A stretch of DNA of 64,000 bases. It comes from Mycolicibacterium sp. S2-37 (GTDB taxonomy: Bacteria; Actinomycetota; Actinomycetes; Mycobacteriales; Mycobacteriaceae). The notes below the pieces were generated by a model. The model searched no databases, was not told the DNA's origin, and saw nothing but the letters and a program-made list of their open reading frames with translations. Below, in pieces: positions 1-8,801 of this stretch (positions are counted from its first letter, which is position 1; every line of letters starts with the position of its first letter). The stretch spans positions 186,001 through 250,000 of the forward strand of contig NZ_JAFEVR010000008.1 of the NCBI RefSeq assembly GCF_017352375.1, in the 5' to 3' direction. The translations under genes and the position numbers were made by a program.

Positions 1-953
1 CGGCGGTAGGAGTTCGTCGTCGGATTCCCCAGGGCGGTGAATGCCGGCGCGTGTTTGAGCACACCTGCGATGAACTGGTAGGTGGTCTGCGTCCACTCCC
101 CAGCAGTGTCGCCGCGGAAAGCATTGCGGCCCGTCGCGATGTCCACCAGGCTCATGTTCAGATGTGCGCCCGAGCCCCACATGCTCGCATACGGCTTGGG
201 CATGAAGGTGGCCAGCAATCCGCATTCCTTCGCGATCTGCTTGACCGCGAAGCGGAACAGTGTCATCCGATCGGCCATCTCGAGCACCGGCGCATGACCG
301 ATACTGAGCTCGTACTGCCCGTCGCCGCCTTCGTGCCCGAAAGCGTAGACACCGAAGTCCAGTTCGCTCAAGTACCCGACCAACTTGTCGAAGAACTCCG
401 AGGCGTCGAGCGTGGCCTCGACGTCGTAGGCAGGAGACGGCTTGAGTGATCCGCTGGCCGCGATCGGCACGAGGCGGTCGCGCCCACCTTCGAGGGACTC
501 GGGCTTGAAGACGTAGAACTCCGGCTCGACGCCCAGGTGTACCGAGTACCCCAGTTCGGCCGCCGCCTCAACCTGGGAGCGCAGCGCGTTGCGTGGGCAG
601 AGGGCGAACGGTTCGCGGCCGCCGAAGCTCATATCGGCGACCATCCAGGCGTAGCGCCGGTCCCATGGCAGGACTTTCAAGGTGGACAGGTCAGGCACGC
701 CGACCACCTCGTCCTCCGTGGGATTCATGCTTCCGATACCCCCGAAACCGCGAGGTGTGTAGCGTTCCGCCCCCGCGACCAGGTCAGCGAAGTGGGTCAT
801 CGGAACGATCTTGGACTTGGGCCGGCCCAGCACGTCGATCCAGTTCGCCATCGCGTACTTCACGCCCTGCGCTGACAGTTCCTTGGCCACCCGAGAATGC
901 TCCGGGTCGAGGCTGTACAGCGTGTCGTTTCGCTCGAATATGGTGTCCGTCAT
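1..953 (-). CDS. Glutamine synthetase family protein (GlnT-like), 3' end cut off
   Basis: The reading frame starts at an ATG (953) behind a strong ribosome site (AAGGAGA, 6 nt spacing) and runs off the left edge, so about 317 N-terminal residues are visible. They follow the type III/GlnT branch of glutamine synthetases: a beta-grasp N-domain with GRPKSKIVP, then the catalytic domain with EPEFYVF, HEGGDGQYEL and SGAHLNMSL, which carry metal- and glutamate-binding residues. Family members ligate an amine or ammonia to a carboxylate such as glutamate with ATP; the substrate here is unknown. It lies 67 nt downstream of the DUF1116 gene on the same strand, so it is probably its operon partner under LacI control. 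Assimilatory GlnA is unlikely given this context. Confidence 0.85.
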   Translation of the reverse strand, partial: MTDTIFERNDTLYSLDPEHSRVAKELSAQGVKYAMANWIDVLGRPKSKIVPMTHFADLVAGAERYTPRGFGGIGSMNPTEDEVVGVPDLSTLKVLPWDRRYAWMVADMSFGGREPFALCPRNALRSQVEAAAELGYSVHLGVEPEFYVFKPESLEGGRDRLVPIAASGSLKPSPAYDVEATLDASEFFDKLVGYLSELDFGVYAFGHEGGDGQYELSIGHAPVLEMADRMTLFRFAVKQIAKECGLLATFMPKPYASMWGSGAHLNMSLVDIATGRNAFRGDTAGEWTQTTYQFIAGVLKHAPAFTALGNPTTNSYR

Positions 954-1020
954 GCACTTTCTCCTTGTCGATTTCGGACGACCGCGCGGCCGTGCGCCGG
1001 CGAATCCGCCCCTGGGGTGA

Positions 1021-2274
1021 CTACGGCTGGTCGGCCAGCGCCTCGGCGGCCAGTCGGAACGGCTCGAGCGGCGCCCGTGCGACGCCTCCACCGATCTGTC
1101 CGCCTCCGACTCCGGCGATTCCGATATCGAGAACCGGCGTGATCCCCGTCTCGACGACCGCCCGCACGTCGAAGCCCACCGGAGTGCCCCGGTAGTCCAG
1201 GGCGGGGATCCGGAGGTCCGGGTGGCTTCCGGCACAGATGGAGTACATCTGTTCGGTTCGGGCGATCATCGCTGCGGCGTTGCCGCCGCTGGAGCGCTGC
1301 AGCGGGAGTGCCGCGGCCTGCGCAACTCCACCGAGTCCCACGACTTCGGTGATGACGCTCTCGCCGCCCATGAACTGCATGTCATCCTCGGTGAAGCCGG
1401 GGAAGAGCTTCGTCGCCTCGAACGTCGGAAGGGGTCCGGTGAACCAGCGGTCGCCGGTGCCGGCGACCTGAATGCCGAACTCTCGGCAGGAGAACGCCAT
1501 TGCCGTGACGACACTCGACCCGGGAGTGCCCCGCATGGTGTTCGCCATCACCTTGGCCGCGGCCATGGCGAGGCGGAGGAAGAAGTAGTCGCCCTCGGAC
1601 AGGTAAGCGGCCAGGACCCGGGCATCGTCGGCGGGCGCCTCGGCGATGGCACCGAGGAGCGAGCGCGCGAACAGCGTTGTCGCCGCGGTGTTTCGGCTGT
1701 GCAGCTCGTCGCCCATTGTCAGCGCCCGCTGGATGATGGGTTTGAGTTCGACGCCACCGCGCCGCCGGACCGCACGGTCGAGCGCCGGGCCGACATGGTC
1801 ACGCAGATGGTCGAGGTTCACGCGGGTCGCCTCGCTGTACACGCCGTAGTTGAGGCGGTCGACCGCGTCACCCTCGTAGAGGGTGCAGTAGGCGCGGTCT
1901 CCGCTGTCCGGATCCTCCACCACCACCACCGGCATGGAGGCCGTCGTGACGCCGGCCAGCGATCCGACGGCGCCCAGTTCCTGACAGCCGGCAACGGTGA
2001 GATCCCGTGCCGCGTAGGCGGCTTCTGCCGAGGCGCGGTCCGTGGCGAACCCTTCATAGATGGCCGCGCCGAGGAGTGCGTCGCGCTGACCCCCGGTGTA
2101 TTGCTCGAAAGGCATCGTCGGACCCGACGTGAGGATCACGTCCTGACGCATACCAGGGATCGCGTCCGCAGCCCGCGACACCGCGACCAGCCGTGGTTCG
2201 CAGGCGAACAGCTTCTGGAGGGCTTCAGTGTTGGCGTCGGCGGTCAGCACCGCCTCGGAGGTCGGGCTCGTCAC
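1021..2274 (-). CDS. DUF1116 (YlbE/AllG-like) family protein
   Basis: A 417-residue protein of the DUF1116 family, the family of E. coli YlbE/AllG, a subunit of oxamate carbamoyltransferase (AllFGH) in anaerobic allantoin use. I chose the GTG at 2274, because the 43 residues upstream in frame look like translated promoter and would overlap the operator at 2312-2325. The C-terminal part is rich in glycine (GIAGVGGGQIGGG). The usual partners FdrA/AllF and DUF2877/AllH are not in the window. Its neighbour is a glutamine-synthetase-like gene. A carbamoyl- or amide-handling role is therefore inference; the domain call is firm, the reaction is not. Confidence 0.75.
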   Translation of the reverse strand: MTSPTSEAVLTADANTEALQKLFACEPRLVAVSRAADAIPGMRQDVILTSGPTMPFEQYTGGQRDALLGAAIYEGFATDRASAEAAYAARDLTVAGCQELGAVGSLAGVTTASMPVVVVEDPDSGDRAYCTLYEGDAVDRLNYGVYSEATRVNLDHLRDHVGPALDRAVRRRGGVELKPIIQRALTMGDELHSRNTAATTLFARSLLGAIAEAPADDARVLAAYLSEGDYFFLRLAMAAAKVMANTMRGTPGSSVVTAMAFSCREFGIQVAGTGDRWFTGPLPTFEATKLFPGFTEDDMQFMGGESVITEVVGLGGVAQAAALPLQRSSGGNAAAMIARTEQMYSICAGSHPDLRIPALDYRGTPVGFDVRAVVETGITPVLDIGIAGVGGGQIGGGVARAPLEPFRLAAEALADQP

Positions 2275-2311
2275 TGTGCCACTCCGCCGCAACCGACGGC
2301 CCACGCGGCCG

Positions 2312-2325
2312 CTAAAAGGTTTTGG
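2312..2325. promoter_or_regulatory. Imperfect LacI-type operator upstream of DUF1116 gene
   Basis: CTAAAAGGTTTTGG is an imperfect palindrome with an AAAA/TTTT core. It resembles the perfect palindrome at 2401-2412 and shares its trailing TTTTGGC. It lies 38 nt before the DUF1116 start. Two sites about 88 bp apart suit looping by a tetrameric LacI-family repressor. This is inference from sequence. Confidence 0.45.
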
Positions 2326-2396
2326 CAATACGTGGAATGCAGTGGTTGCATGGATCGACTTCCTGTTGGGTGACTCGTCTTCGGGCAAGCGTCCCG

Positions 2397-2425
2397 TTGA
2401 CAAAACGTTTTGGCTATGCTGGTAT
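2397..2425 (+). promoter_or_regulatory. Candidate sigma-A promoter for lacI-type gene
   Basis: TTGACA (2397-2402) is followed after 17 nt by TGGTAT (2420-2425), a plausible -35/-10 pair reading toward the LacI-type regulator at 2519. The operator at 2401-2412 overlaps the -35 box and the spacer, which predicts autorepression. Confidence 0.5.
2401..2412. promoter_or_regulatory. LacI-family operator (perfect 12-bp palindrome)
   Basis: CAAAACGTTTTG is a perfect palindrome with the central CG typical of LacI/GalR-family operators. It lies between the divergent DUF1116 gene and the LacI-type regulator gene and overlaps the predicted promoter of the latter, so the regulator at 2519 is the likely binder. 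Confidence 0.65.
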
Positions 2426-2518
2426 GGAACCGTAACGCAGTGACCCAGATCGGGTCAAGACCCATTCGTGATTCACGCCACAACGCGCAATCGCGATCGT
2501 CAGAGCCGAGGATGAGAC

Positions 2519-3586
2519 GTGGCAAATATCAAGGACGTCGCGCGCTATGCGAACGTCTCGGTGACCACGGTGTCTCACGTGCTCAATGACCGCGGCCGGG
2601 TGTCCCCCAAGACGCGCCAGCGCGTCCTCGACGCCGCTGAGCAACTGGGCTACACCGCCAATGCTCATGCACAACAGCTGGTTACCCGCCGCAGCCGCAT
2701 TCTCGTCATTCAGATGCCGGACCTGGACGGCGCCTCGGGGCACGGTGTCGCTCTTGTGCCGACGTCGGAGTCGGAGTACTTCCTCGAACTGGTGAACGGT
2801 GCCGCGGCGGCCGCCGCCGAGGCCAAGTACGCGCTCATCGTGGTCTCGTCCGGTGTGGACGTGGCGTCGATGCGCGGTTTCGGCATCGACGGGATGATCA
2901 TCGTCGACCCGAAGGGGTCCGAACCGGTACTGCAAACGTCCTTCGCAGGCGCCTATCCCGTCGTCACCACCGGTGAGCCGGTCATCGCCACCGGAGCTCC
3001 CGGTTTCGTCGTCGACAACGACCATCGAGCAGCAGCCCGCGAGGTGCTCGACCATTTCGTCGACCAGGGTTGTGCGCGCCCCGCACTGATCGTCGACACC
3101 ACGTCGCGGTCATACATCCGCGACATCGTCGAAGCCTATGGCCAGTGGTGCGCGGCTCGTTCCGTGCGACCTGCCGTCGTGGCAGTGCCGGACGCATCTG
3201 CCTCCGAGATGGCAGCGGCCCTGGAATCGTTGCGCAGCGGTCCCGAGCCGGCAGACGCCGTCTACACCAGCTCCGACGGATGCGCGGTCGCTCTACTCAA
3301 CGCCGCCCGCACCGCAGGGGTGTCCGTGCCCGGCGACCTCGCACTGGCGAGCGCTGTCGACAGCTCGATCCTTCGCGTGACGAATCCGCCGGTCACCGCC
3401 GTGTACCTGCACCCACGCGATATCGGTGCCCAGGCGATCGAATGTGTCACCGAGCTCATCGCCCGCACGGAACCGGGGAACGATCTGCCACCGCTGGACA
3501 CGTCGCGGCTACTCATCCCGACCCGCGTCGCCCTACGCGAATCAACGACCACCGATCCACCGACGACGACAGGAAGCACAGCGTGA
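2519..3586 (+). CDS. LacI-family transcriptional regulator
   Basis: A 355-residue regulator starting at GTG 2519. The N-terminus has the canonical LacI helix-turn-helix (IKDVARYANVSVTTVSHVLN, residues 3-22) and hinge-helix region, followed by a periplasmic-binding-protein-like sensor domain. The last codons overlap the start of the flavodoxin-like gene (GTGA, 3583-3586), so the two are co-translated. It is divergent from the DUF1116/glutamine-synthetase unit, with two LacI-type palindromes between. The likely role is a substrate-responsive repressor of that unit and of itself. The effector cannot be read from sequence. Confidence 0.9.
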   Translation: MANIKDVARYANVSVTTVSHVLNDRGRVSPKTRQRVLDAAEQLGYTANAHAQQLVTRRSRILVIQMPDLDGASGHGVALVPTSESEYFLELVNGAAAAAAEAKYALIVVSSGVDVASMRGFGIDGMIIVDPKGSEPVLQTSFAGAYPVVTTGEPVIATGAPGFVVDNDHRAAAREVLDHFVDQGCARPALIVDTTSRSYIRDIVEAYGQWCAARSVRPAVVAVPDASASEMAAALESLRSGPEPADAVYTSSDGCAVALLNAARTAGVSVPGDLALASAVDSSILRVTNPPVTAVYLHPRDIGAQAIECVTELIARTEPGNDLPPLDTSRLLIPTRVALRESTTTDPPTTTGSTA

Positions 3587-4224
3587 AAGTTCTGGTGATC
3601 AGCGCAAGCCCGCGCGAGGACGGAAACTCCCACGTACTGGCCGAAGCAGCCATGGCGGGAGCGCAAGCCGCGGGCCACGAGGTCGAGCACATCTTCCTCA
3701 GCGACTTCGTCACGCAGATGTTGGACAACTGCCGTCGATGCCGGTTGAGCGATGGACGCTGTTCGCTCGATGACCGGTACGAGACGATGCTGCTCGAGAA
3801 GATGCTGCCCGCCGACGGCATCATCTACGCCATGCCGCTGTACTTCTACGGGATGCCGGCGCGGTTGAAGTCGGTGTTCGACCGGCTGTTCTGCTACACC
3901 GCCAACAGCGCTCCCCAGCAAGCCGAGGTGGTCGCCGGCATCACGGGTAAGACGGTCGGCGTGCTGATCTCCTGCGAAGAGAGCTACGTCGGCGCCACGT
4001 CGGGTGTGATCGCGCAGTTCCAGGAGCTCACCCGGTACCTCGATCAGTCCCTGGCCGGTGTGGTGATCGGCAACGCGAACAGTCGCGGTGAGATAGTCCG
4101 CGATCCGGGCAACCCGGTCGCGGCCGCCCGCGATCTCGGCGCCCGGCTGTTCGACATCCGAGTCACCGACTACCGGCTCACCACCGCACGCTCCAACCGC
4201 GTCTGGGAGACGCTCGAGGTCTGA
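3583..4224 (+). CDS. Flavodoxin-fold NAD(P)H-dependent FMN reductase family protein
   Basis: A 213-residue protein with the flavodoxin-like phosphate-binding start VLVISASPREDGNS and the core motif MPLYFYGMPARLKSVFDR typical of NADPH-dependent FMN reductases and iron-sulfur flavoproteins. Three cysteines (C50, C53, C60; CxxCx6C) resemble the compact cysteine motif of iron-sulfur flavoproteins, so an Fe-S cluster is possible. The GTG start overlaps the LacI-type gene by 4 nt. It probably supplies reduced flavin or reduces a small substrate in the pathway controlled by that regulator. The substrate is unknown. Confidence 0.8.
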   Translation: MKVLVISASPREDGNSHVLAEAAMAGAQAAGHEVEHIFLSDFVTQMLDNCRRCRLSDGRCSLDDRYETMLLEKMLPADGIIYAMPLYFYGMPARLKSVFDRLFCYTANSAPQQAEVVAGITGKTVGVLISCEESYVGATSGVIAQFQELTRYLDQSLAGVVIGNANSRGEIVRDPGNPVAAARDLGARLFDIRVTDYRLTTARSNRVWETLEV

Positions 4225-4240
4225 GCCGCACAATTAGATC

Positions 4241-4265
4241 GGCAATATATGCATGTGCTATGCAT
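4241..4265. promoter_or_regulatory. AT-rich palindromic operator, copy 1 (upstream of MFS gene)
   Basis: GCAATATATGCAT (4242-4254) matches the consensus GCAATATNTNGCAT seen at three other sites nearby, with one base missing. A second ATGCAT follows at 4260-4265, 11 bp away, giving an interrupted dyad. It lies about 80-100 nt before the MFS transporter start. Confidence 0.5.
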
Positions 4266-4341
4266 TATTGGTGCCTCTCTGTCAGCGTCCTCAGGAGTTG
4301 CTGACCCCGTGTGAGGCGAGCCTCGGGTCGGGTGTGGGCGC

Positions 4342-5580
4342 ATGACGGCACAGACCACGGCTCCTCCGCAGGCGCGCGGGGCGATGGGGTTGATGTTCGA
4401 CCCAGTGTTCGGCGCCCTGTTCTGGGGCAAGATGTTCTCCGTCGTGGCTGTGTGGACCCACGGCATCGTGGCGGCGATCGTCATGTACGACGCGACGCGC
4501 TCTGCCCTGATGGTCGGCATGGTCGGCGTCGTCCAGTTCGCACCGCAGCTGATCCTGGCCCCCACCAGCGGCAAATGGGCCGACACCGGGAATCCGGCCC
4601 GCCAGATCCTGATGGGCCGCGTGCTGTGCGTGGCCGGTTCCGGCTCGATCGCGGTGTGGCTGGCGATCTCCGAAGAACAGGCCGCGGCGGCGGTACTGGC
4701 CGGAACGCTGCTCGTGGGCATCGGGTTCGTGGTGGGCGGCCCGGCGATGCAGTCGATCGTGCCGAACCTCATTCGCGAGGGCGAACTGTCGACGGCCATG
4801 GCGCTCAACAGCATCCCGATGACGATCGGCCGCATCCTGGGCCCGCCGATCGGCGCGTACCTCGCCGCGCATCTCGGCTTCGCCGAGGGTTTCGCGGTCA
4901 GTGCGGCGCTGCACGTCGTGTTCGCGGTGTTCCTGCTCGTCGTGCACTTCCCCGCTCCCCCCGCGCGCCGCGAGGGTGCGGACTACCGGGTGCGGGCGGC
5001 GGTGCGCTACGTCTGGCGGGACAAGCCGTTGTTCCTCGCGCTGCTCGCGGTGACCACGGTCGGCTTCGCCGCGGATCCCTCGATCACGCTGACGCCGTCG
5101 ATGGCCGATGCGCTCGGCGGCGGCACCAGCCTGGTCGGTCTGCTGTCCGCGCTGTTCGGCATCGGGGCGGCGGTGGGTATGGCCGCGCTGGCACTGATGC
5201 GCGGTCGGGTCGCCTCGCAGTGGGTGTCGTTCATCGGGCTGTGGCTGCTCGCCGCCGGCTGCGGTGTGCTGGCACTCGGCACGGTGACGGCGGTGGCGAT
5301 GGCCGGCTTCACGCTCGCCGGCCTGGGCTTCGGCTGGGCGATGACGGGATTGAGCACGGTCGTGCAGGAGCGGGCGCCGGAGGAACTGCGCGGCCGCATC
5401 ATGGCGCTGTGGCTGGTCGGTTTCCTGGGTTCGCGGCCGATCGCGGCGGCCGTGCTGGGCGGCGCGGCCGACGTCTTCAGTGTCTACGCCGCTTTCGTCG
5501 TCGCGGCGATGTCGGTGGTGGTCGTATCCCTGCTGTGCCGGCCGTCGACAATGGCCGGACCGCTGCCTGCCCAGGTGTAG
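4342..5580 (+). CDS. MFS transporter
   Basis: A 412-residue membrane protein with about 12 predicted transmembrane segments, GKWAD after the second helix as a degenerate MFS loop motif, and overall similarity to the MFS_3/EntS-like exporter branch. It probably expels or imports a small organic molecule across the inner membrane. It converges with the GntR-type regulator gene (stops 9 nt apart). An AT-rich palindrome upstream, shared with the GntR, GMC oxidoreductase and hydrolase genes, suggests common control. The substrate is unknown. Confidence 0.85.
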   Translation: MTAQTTAPPQARGAMGLMFDPVFGALFWGKMFSVVAVWTHGIVAAIVMYDATRSALMVGMVGVVQFAPQLILAPTSGKWADTGNPARQILMGRVLCVAGSGSIAVWLAISEEQAAAAVLAGTLLVGIGFVVGGPAMQSIVPNLIREGELSTAMALNSIPMTIGRILGPPIGAYLAAHLGFAEGFAVSAALHVVFAVFLLVVHFPAPPARREGADYRVRAAVRYVWRDKPLFLALLAVTTVGFAADPSITLTPSMADALGGGTSLVGLLSALFGIGAAVGMAALALMRGRVASQWVSFIGLWLLAAGCGVLALGTVTAVAMAGFTLAGLGFGWAMTGLSTVVQERAPEELRGRIMALWLVGFLGSRPIAAAVLGGAADVFSVYAAFVVAAMSVVVVSLLCRPSTMAGPLPAQV

Positions 5581-5589
5581 TACGGGCTG

Positions 5590-6258
5590 TCAGGCCTCGA
5601 TGCCGTCTTGGCCGGCCAGCACGGACAGCGTCTGCCAATTACGTTGCGCCGCATCCGCGGCAGCGTCGGCGTCACCCCGGCGGCACAGTTCGATGATCTC
5701 GTCATGCTGTGCGATCGACTCCCGGCCGGACAGGGACGAGAAGCGGAGGTGCTCGAGCCTCCTGAGCAGCGGCGTGACCTGTTCCAGCACCTGCGCGATG
5801 ACGTCGTTGCCACTGGCATCGACGGCGACGCGATGGAAGTCGTCGTCGCTGCGGATGGCTGCGGCGACATCGCCGGACGACAATGCGGCGGCGAACTCCT
5901 GGTTGGCCCGCGTCATGGCCTCCAGGTCCTCACGAGCCAGAAGCGGCACAGCGGTGCGAACAGCCAGGGCGTGCATGGCCGCGGCGACGTTCTGGGCGTT
6001 GACGGCAGCCTTCGCGTCGATGGTCGAGACCACCGTGAGCCGGCCGGGTTCGGTGTGCACCAGACCGGCGGCCTCCAGGCGGTTGAGGGCCTCGCGGATC
6101 GGCGTGCGGCTGACTCCCAGCCATGCCTCCAGATCGGGATCGCGCAGCCGCTCTCCCGGCGCGAGCGTGCCGTCGATGATGGCGTCGCGAAGAGAGACGT
6201 AGGCCTGCTCCCTCAGCAGGGAGCGCTTGTGTTTTCCGCGCTCAGCTGGAACCGGCAT
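5590..6258 (-). CDS. GntR-family (FCD domain) transcriptional regulator
   Basis: A 222-residue regulator. An N-terminal winged helix-turn-helix (AYVSLRDAIIDGTLAPGERL and VSRTPIREALNRLEAAGLV) is followed by an alpha-helical FCD ligand-binding domain. I chose the ATG at 6258; 6270 and more upstream codons are possible, but residues before the conserved RSLLREQAY start show no family similarity. No clear ribosome site precedes it, so translation may be leaderless. A copy of the shared palindrome (6257-6270) lies directly on the start, consistent with autoregulation. It follows the GMC oxidoreductase gene on the same strand and probably responds to an acid related to that pathway. Confidence 0.88.
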   Translation of the reverse strand: MPVPAERGKHKRSLLREQAYVSLRDAIIDGTLAPGERLRDPDLEAWLGVSRTPIREALNRLEAAGLVHTEPGRLTVVSTIDAKAAVNAQNVAAAMHALAVRTAVPLLAREDLEAMTRANQEFAAALSSGDVAAAIRSDDDFHRVAVDASGNDVIAQVLEQVTPLLRRLEHLRFSSLSGRESIAQHDEIIELCRRGDADAAADAAQRNWQTLSVLAGQDGIEA

Positions 6259-6270
6259 GCAAAATATCAT
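6257..6270. promoter_or_regulatory. AT-rich palindromic operator, copy 2 (at gntR start)
   Basis: ATGCAAAATATCAT keeps the left half-site ATGCAA and the ATAT core of the palindrome at 9645-9660, but the right half is degenerate. It covers the first codons of the GntR-type gene. Confidence 0.4.
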
Positions 6271-6337
6271 AGGCAGGACCAGCGAATTCGCGTCGGTGAT
6301 CGCACCGCGTGAAGTCAGCATTGCCATGAGACATTGC

Positions 6338-7873
6338 TCAGCCGACGGACTGACGAATGAGGTCGGCGGCCTTCTCACCGATCATGATCGCCGCGGCATT
6401 GGTGTTGACGGGCGGGATCTTCGGCATGACCGATGCGTCGGCCACCCGCAGACCTGACATACCCCGCACCCGCAGATCCGGGTCGACGACCGCGTCGGGT
6501 CCGGTTCCCATGGCGCAGCTTCCGACCGGGTGGTAGTACGTGCTGGTGGCCCGGGCGAGATAGGACCGCAGTGCGGCCTCGTCGGCGGCTTCCGGGCCGG
6601 GCAGCACCTCGCGACCGCGCCACGGATCGAACGGCGCCCTGGCCGCGATCTCCCGTGCCACCGCCAACCCGTCCAGCATGCGGCGTACGTCGGATTCGGT
6701 TCCGAGATAGTTCGGGTCGATCAGGGGCGGCGTGTCCGCATCCGGTCCGGCGAGGCGGATCGAGCCACGTGACTCGGGCACCGTGGCGACCGCGAGGGTG
6801 AAGCTGTTCCTGGGAGCGCTCAGGTGCCCAGGATGAAACGGCACGTGGATGAACATCAGTTGCATGTCCGGCCCGGCAAGCGACGCGTCGCTGCGCCACA
6901 GCGCCGACGCCTCGGCGTGGTTGGTCTGGCCCGCCGGAATCGGCTGCGTCGCTTCGTAGATCACCGGACACAGCGGGTGGTCGTGCAGATTGCGGCCCAC
7001 CCCGGGCAGATCGTTCAGGACGTCGACCCCTGCGGCCTCCAGTTCGGCTGCCGGCCCGATGCCCGACAACAGCAGCAACCGAGGCGTGTCCACCGCTCCC
7101 GCGCTGACCACCACGTCGCAGTCGGCGGATGCGGTGACGAGCTCACCATCACGCACGAACTCGACTCCGCTGCAACGGTTGCCGCTGATATGCAGCTTGC
7201 GGACCCGCGCCCCGGTCACGACGGTGAGGTTGGGCCGCTGCTCGCGGATCGGGTGCAGGTACGCCGCTGCGGTGCTCTGCCGCGCGCCGTCCGAGATCGA
7301 CAGGTCGTGCCAGCCCGCACCTTCGGCGCTGTGGCCGTTGAAGTCATCGGTCACGTCGAAACCGGCCGCGACCGCACCGTCGAGGAAGACCTGCGACAGC
7401 GGATTCGCCGCGTCCGCCGATGCGGGCGCCGGGAACATCGGCCCGTCGGTGCCGCGGTAGTCCGGATCCCCGCCGGGGACCGTCTCCATACGCCGGAAGT
7501 ACGGCAGCACAGAGTCGTAATCCCAACCCACACAACCGGCTTTGGCCCACCCGTCGAAGTCGCTGGGATGTCCGCGCAGGAACACCATTGCGTTGATGCT
7601 GCTGCTGCCGCCGAGGGTGTGACCCCGGGGCCAATCGTGGGACAGCCCCTCGGTGCCCGACTGCGAGACCGTCGCGTACGAGTAGTCAACCTCCGTACCC
7701 CACAGGGTCGGCCACGCGGGCGGCACCGCGATCTCGGGCCTGTTGTCCTCTCGACCGGATTCGAGAAGCAGCACGCGGGTGTCCCGGTCCTCGGACAGCC
7801 TGGACGCGAGCGCACACCCGGCCGAGCCGGCCCCGATCACGATGTGGTCGTACCGGTCGTTCTTGAATCGCAT
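6338..7873 (-). CDS. GMC-family FAD-dependent oxidoreductase (choline-dehydrogenase-like)
   Basis: A 511-residue flavoenzyme of the glucose-methanol-choline family. It has the FAD-binding Rossmann start HIVIGAGSAGCALASRL, the GMC signature GHTLGGSSSINAMVFLRG, and the catalytic-His region TYYHPVGSCAMG near the C-terminus. Such enzymes oxidise alcohols to aldehydes in the cytoplasm. The ATG at 7873 was chosen because FAD-fold homology begins a few residues later; an AGG lies about 9 nt upstream. The gene is divergent from a MerR-type regulator, and a copy of the shared palindrome lies 27-42 nt upstream of the start. The alcohol substrate cannot be inferred. Confidence 0.9.
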   Translation of the reverse strand: MRFKNDRYDHIVIGAGSAGCALASRLSEDRDTRVLLLESGREDNRPEIAVPPAWPTLWGTEVDYSYATVSQSGTEGLSHDWPRGHTLGGSSSINAMVFLRGHPSDFDGWAKAGCVGWDYDSVLPYFRRMETVPGGDPDYRGTDGPMFPAPASADAANPLSQVFLDGAVAAGFDVTDDFNGHSAEGAGWHDLSISDGARQSTAAAYLHPIREQRPNLTVVTGARVRKLHISGNRCSGVEFVRDGELVTASADCDVVVSAGAVDTPRLLLLSGIGPAAELEAAGVDVLNDLPGVGRNLHDHPLCPVIYEATQPIPAGQTNHAEASALWRSDASLAGPDMQLMFIHVPFHPGHLSAPRNSFTLAVATVPESRGSIRLAGPDADTPPLIDPNYLGTESDVRRMLDGLAVAREIAARAPFDPWRGREVLPGPEAADEAALRSYLARATSTYYHPVGSCAMGTGPDAVVDPDLRVRGMSGLRVADASVMPKIPPVNTNAAAIMIGEKAADLIRQSVG

Positions 7874-7899
7874 GAGATACCTATCGCTATCGTGTTCGT

Positions 7900-7915
7900 G
7901 GGCAATATTTCGCAT
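7900..7915. promoter_or_regulatory. AT-rich palindromic operator, copy 3 (GMC/merR intergenic)
   Basis: GGGCAATATTTCGCAT matches 13 of 16 positions of the site at 9645-9660. It lies between the divergent GMC oxidoreductase and MerR-type genes, 27 nt upstream of the GMC start, the same distance as the copy before the hydrolase gene. A MerR-type site is an alternative reading. Confidence 0.55.
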
Positions 7916-7964
7916 ATTACGAATGAGGAGAGTGCACGCGTTGGCAGAGAAAGGGCCGGTCCCG

Positions 7965-8801
7965 ATGCAGACTGACGTCATGCGCTCCGGACTGACCATC
8001 GGTGAATTCGCCACGCTGACGCACCTGAGCGTGCGCACGCTGCGCCGCTACCACGAGGCCGGTCTGCTCGAGCCGGCGCGGGTGGACCCGTTCACCGGCT
8101 ACCGGTACTACCTGCCCGGCCAGATCCCGACCGCGCAGGTCATCCATCGGCTTCGGCAGCTCGACGTGCCGCTGGCCGAGGTCGGTTCCATCCTGGCCAC
8201 CGACGATCCCCACCAGCGAGCCGAAGTGATCGCCGGCCACCTGCAGCGGTTGGAGTCCGAGCTGGCGCGCACCCGCGCCGCGGTCGTATCGCTGCGCCGG
8301 CTGCTGCGACCCGACGACGCAGAGATCGACGTGGAACTGCGCTCGGTCCCGGCCCGCACCGTCGCCGCCATCAGCGGACAAGTGCGACAAGACGATTCCC
8401 TTTCCTGGTACGACTCCGCGATGACGGAACTGGATGCGGCCTTCCCGCCGGGCGAACGCACAGGTCCGCCCGGCGGGCACTACGCCAACGAGCTGTTCAC
8501 CCACGGCGCCGGGGCGATGACCGTCTTCCGGCCGGTGCGCGCGCCGCGCCGGTCCGGCCGCATCGAGGTCATCGAACTGCCGCAGGCCGACATCGCCGTC
8601 GCCGTTCACGCCGGACCACACGACGACATCGACGTCACCTACGGCCGTCTCGGTAGCTGGGTGGTCTCACATGCACTCGCCGTCGACGGACCGATCCACG
8701 AGACCTACCGGGTAGGCCCGCGCGACACCGTGGATCCGGCCCGCTGGCGCACCGAGATCGGCTGGCCGGTCTTTCCCGTCGCCCCGGCTGTCGGCCCATG
8801 A
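7965..8801 (+). CDS. MerR-family regulator with GyrI-like effector domain
   Basis: A 278-residue regulator. The N-terminal MerR helix-turn-helix (LTIGEFATLTHLSVRTLRRYHEAGLL) with TGYRYY wing is followed by a coiled-coil dimer helix and a C-terminal GyrI-like/AraC-effector-binding domain of the BmrR/TipA multidrug-sensing type. I prefer ATG 7965 (AAAGGG upstream); ATG 7980 is also possible. It is divergent from the GMC oxidoreductase gene, and its stop codon directly abuts the stop of the convergent hydrolase gene. It probably activates transcription in response to a lipophilic compound. Confidence 0.87.
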   Translation: MQTDVMRSGLTIGEFATLTHLSVRTLRRYHEAGLLEPARVDPFTGYRYYLPGQIPTAQVIHRLRQLDVPLAEVGSILATDDPHQRAEVIAGHLQRLESELARTRAAVVSLRRLLRPDDAEIDVELRSVPARTVAAISGQVRQDDSLSWYDSAMTELDAAFPPGERTGPPGGHYANELFTHGAGAMTVFRPVRAPRRSGRIEVIELPQADIAVAVHAGPHDDIDVTYGRLGSWVVSHALAVDGPIHETYRVGPRDTVDPARWRTEIGWPVFPVAPAVGP

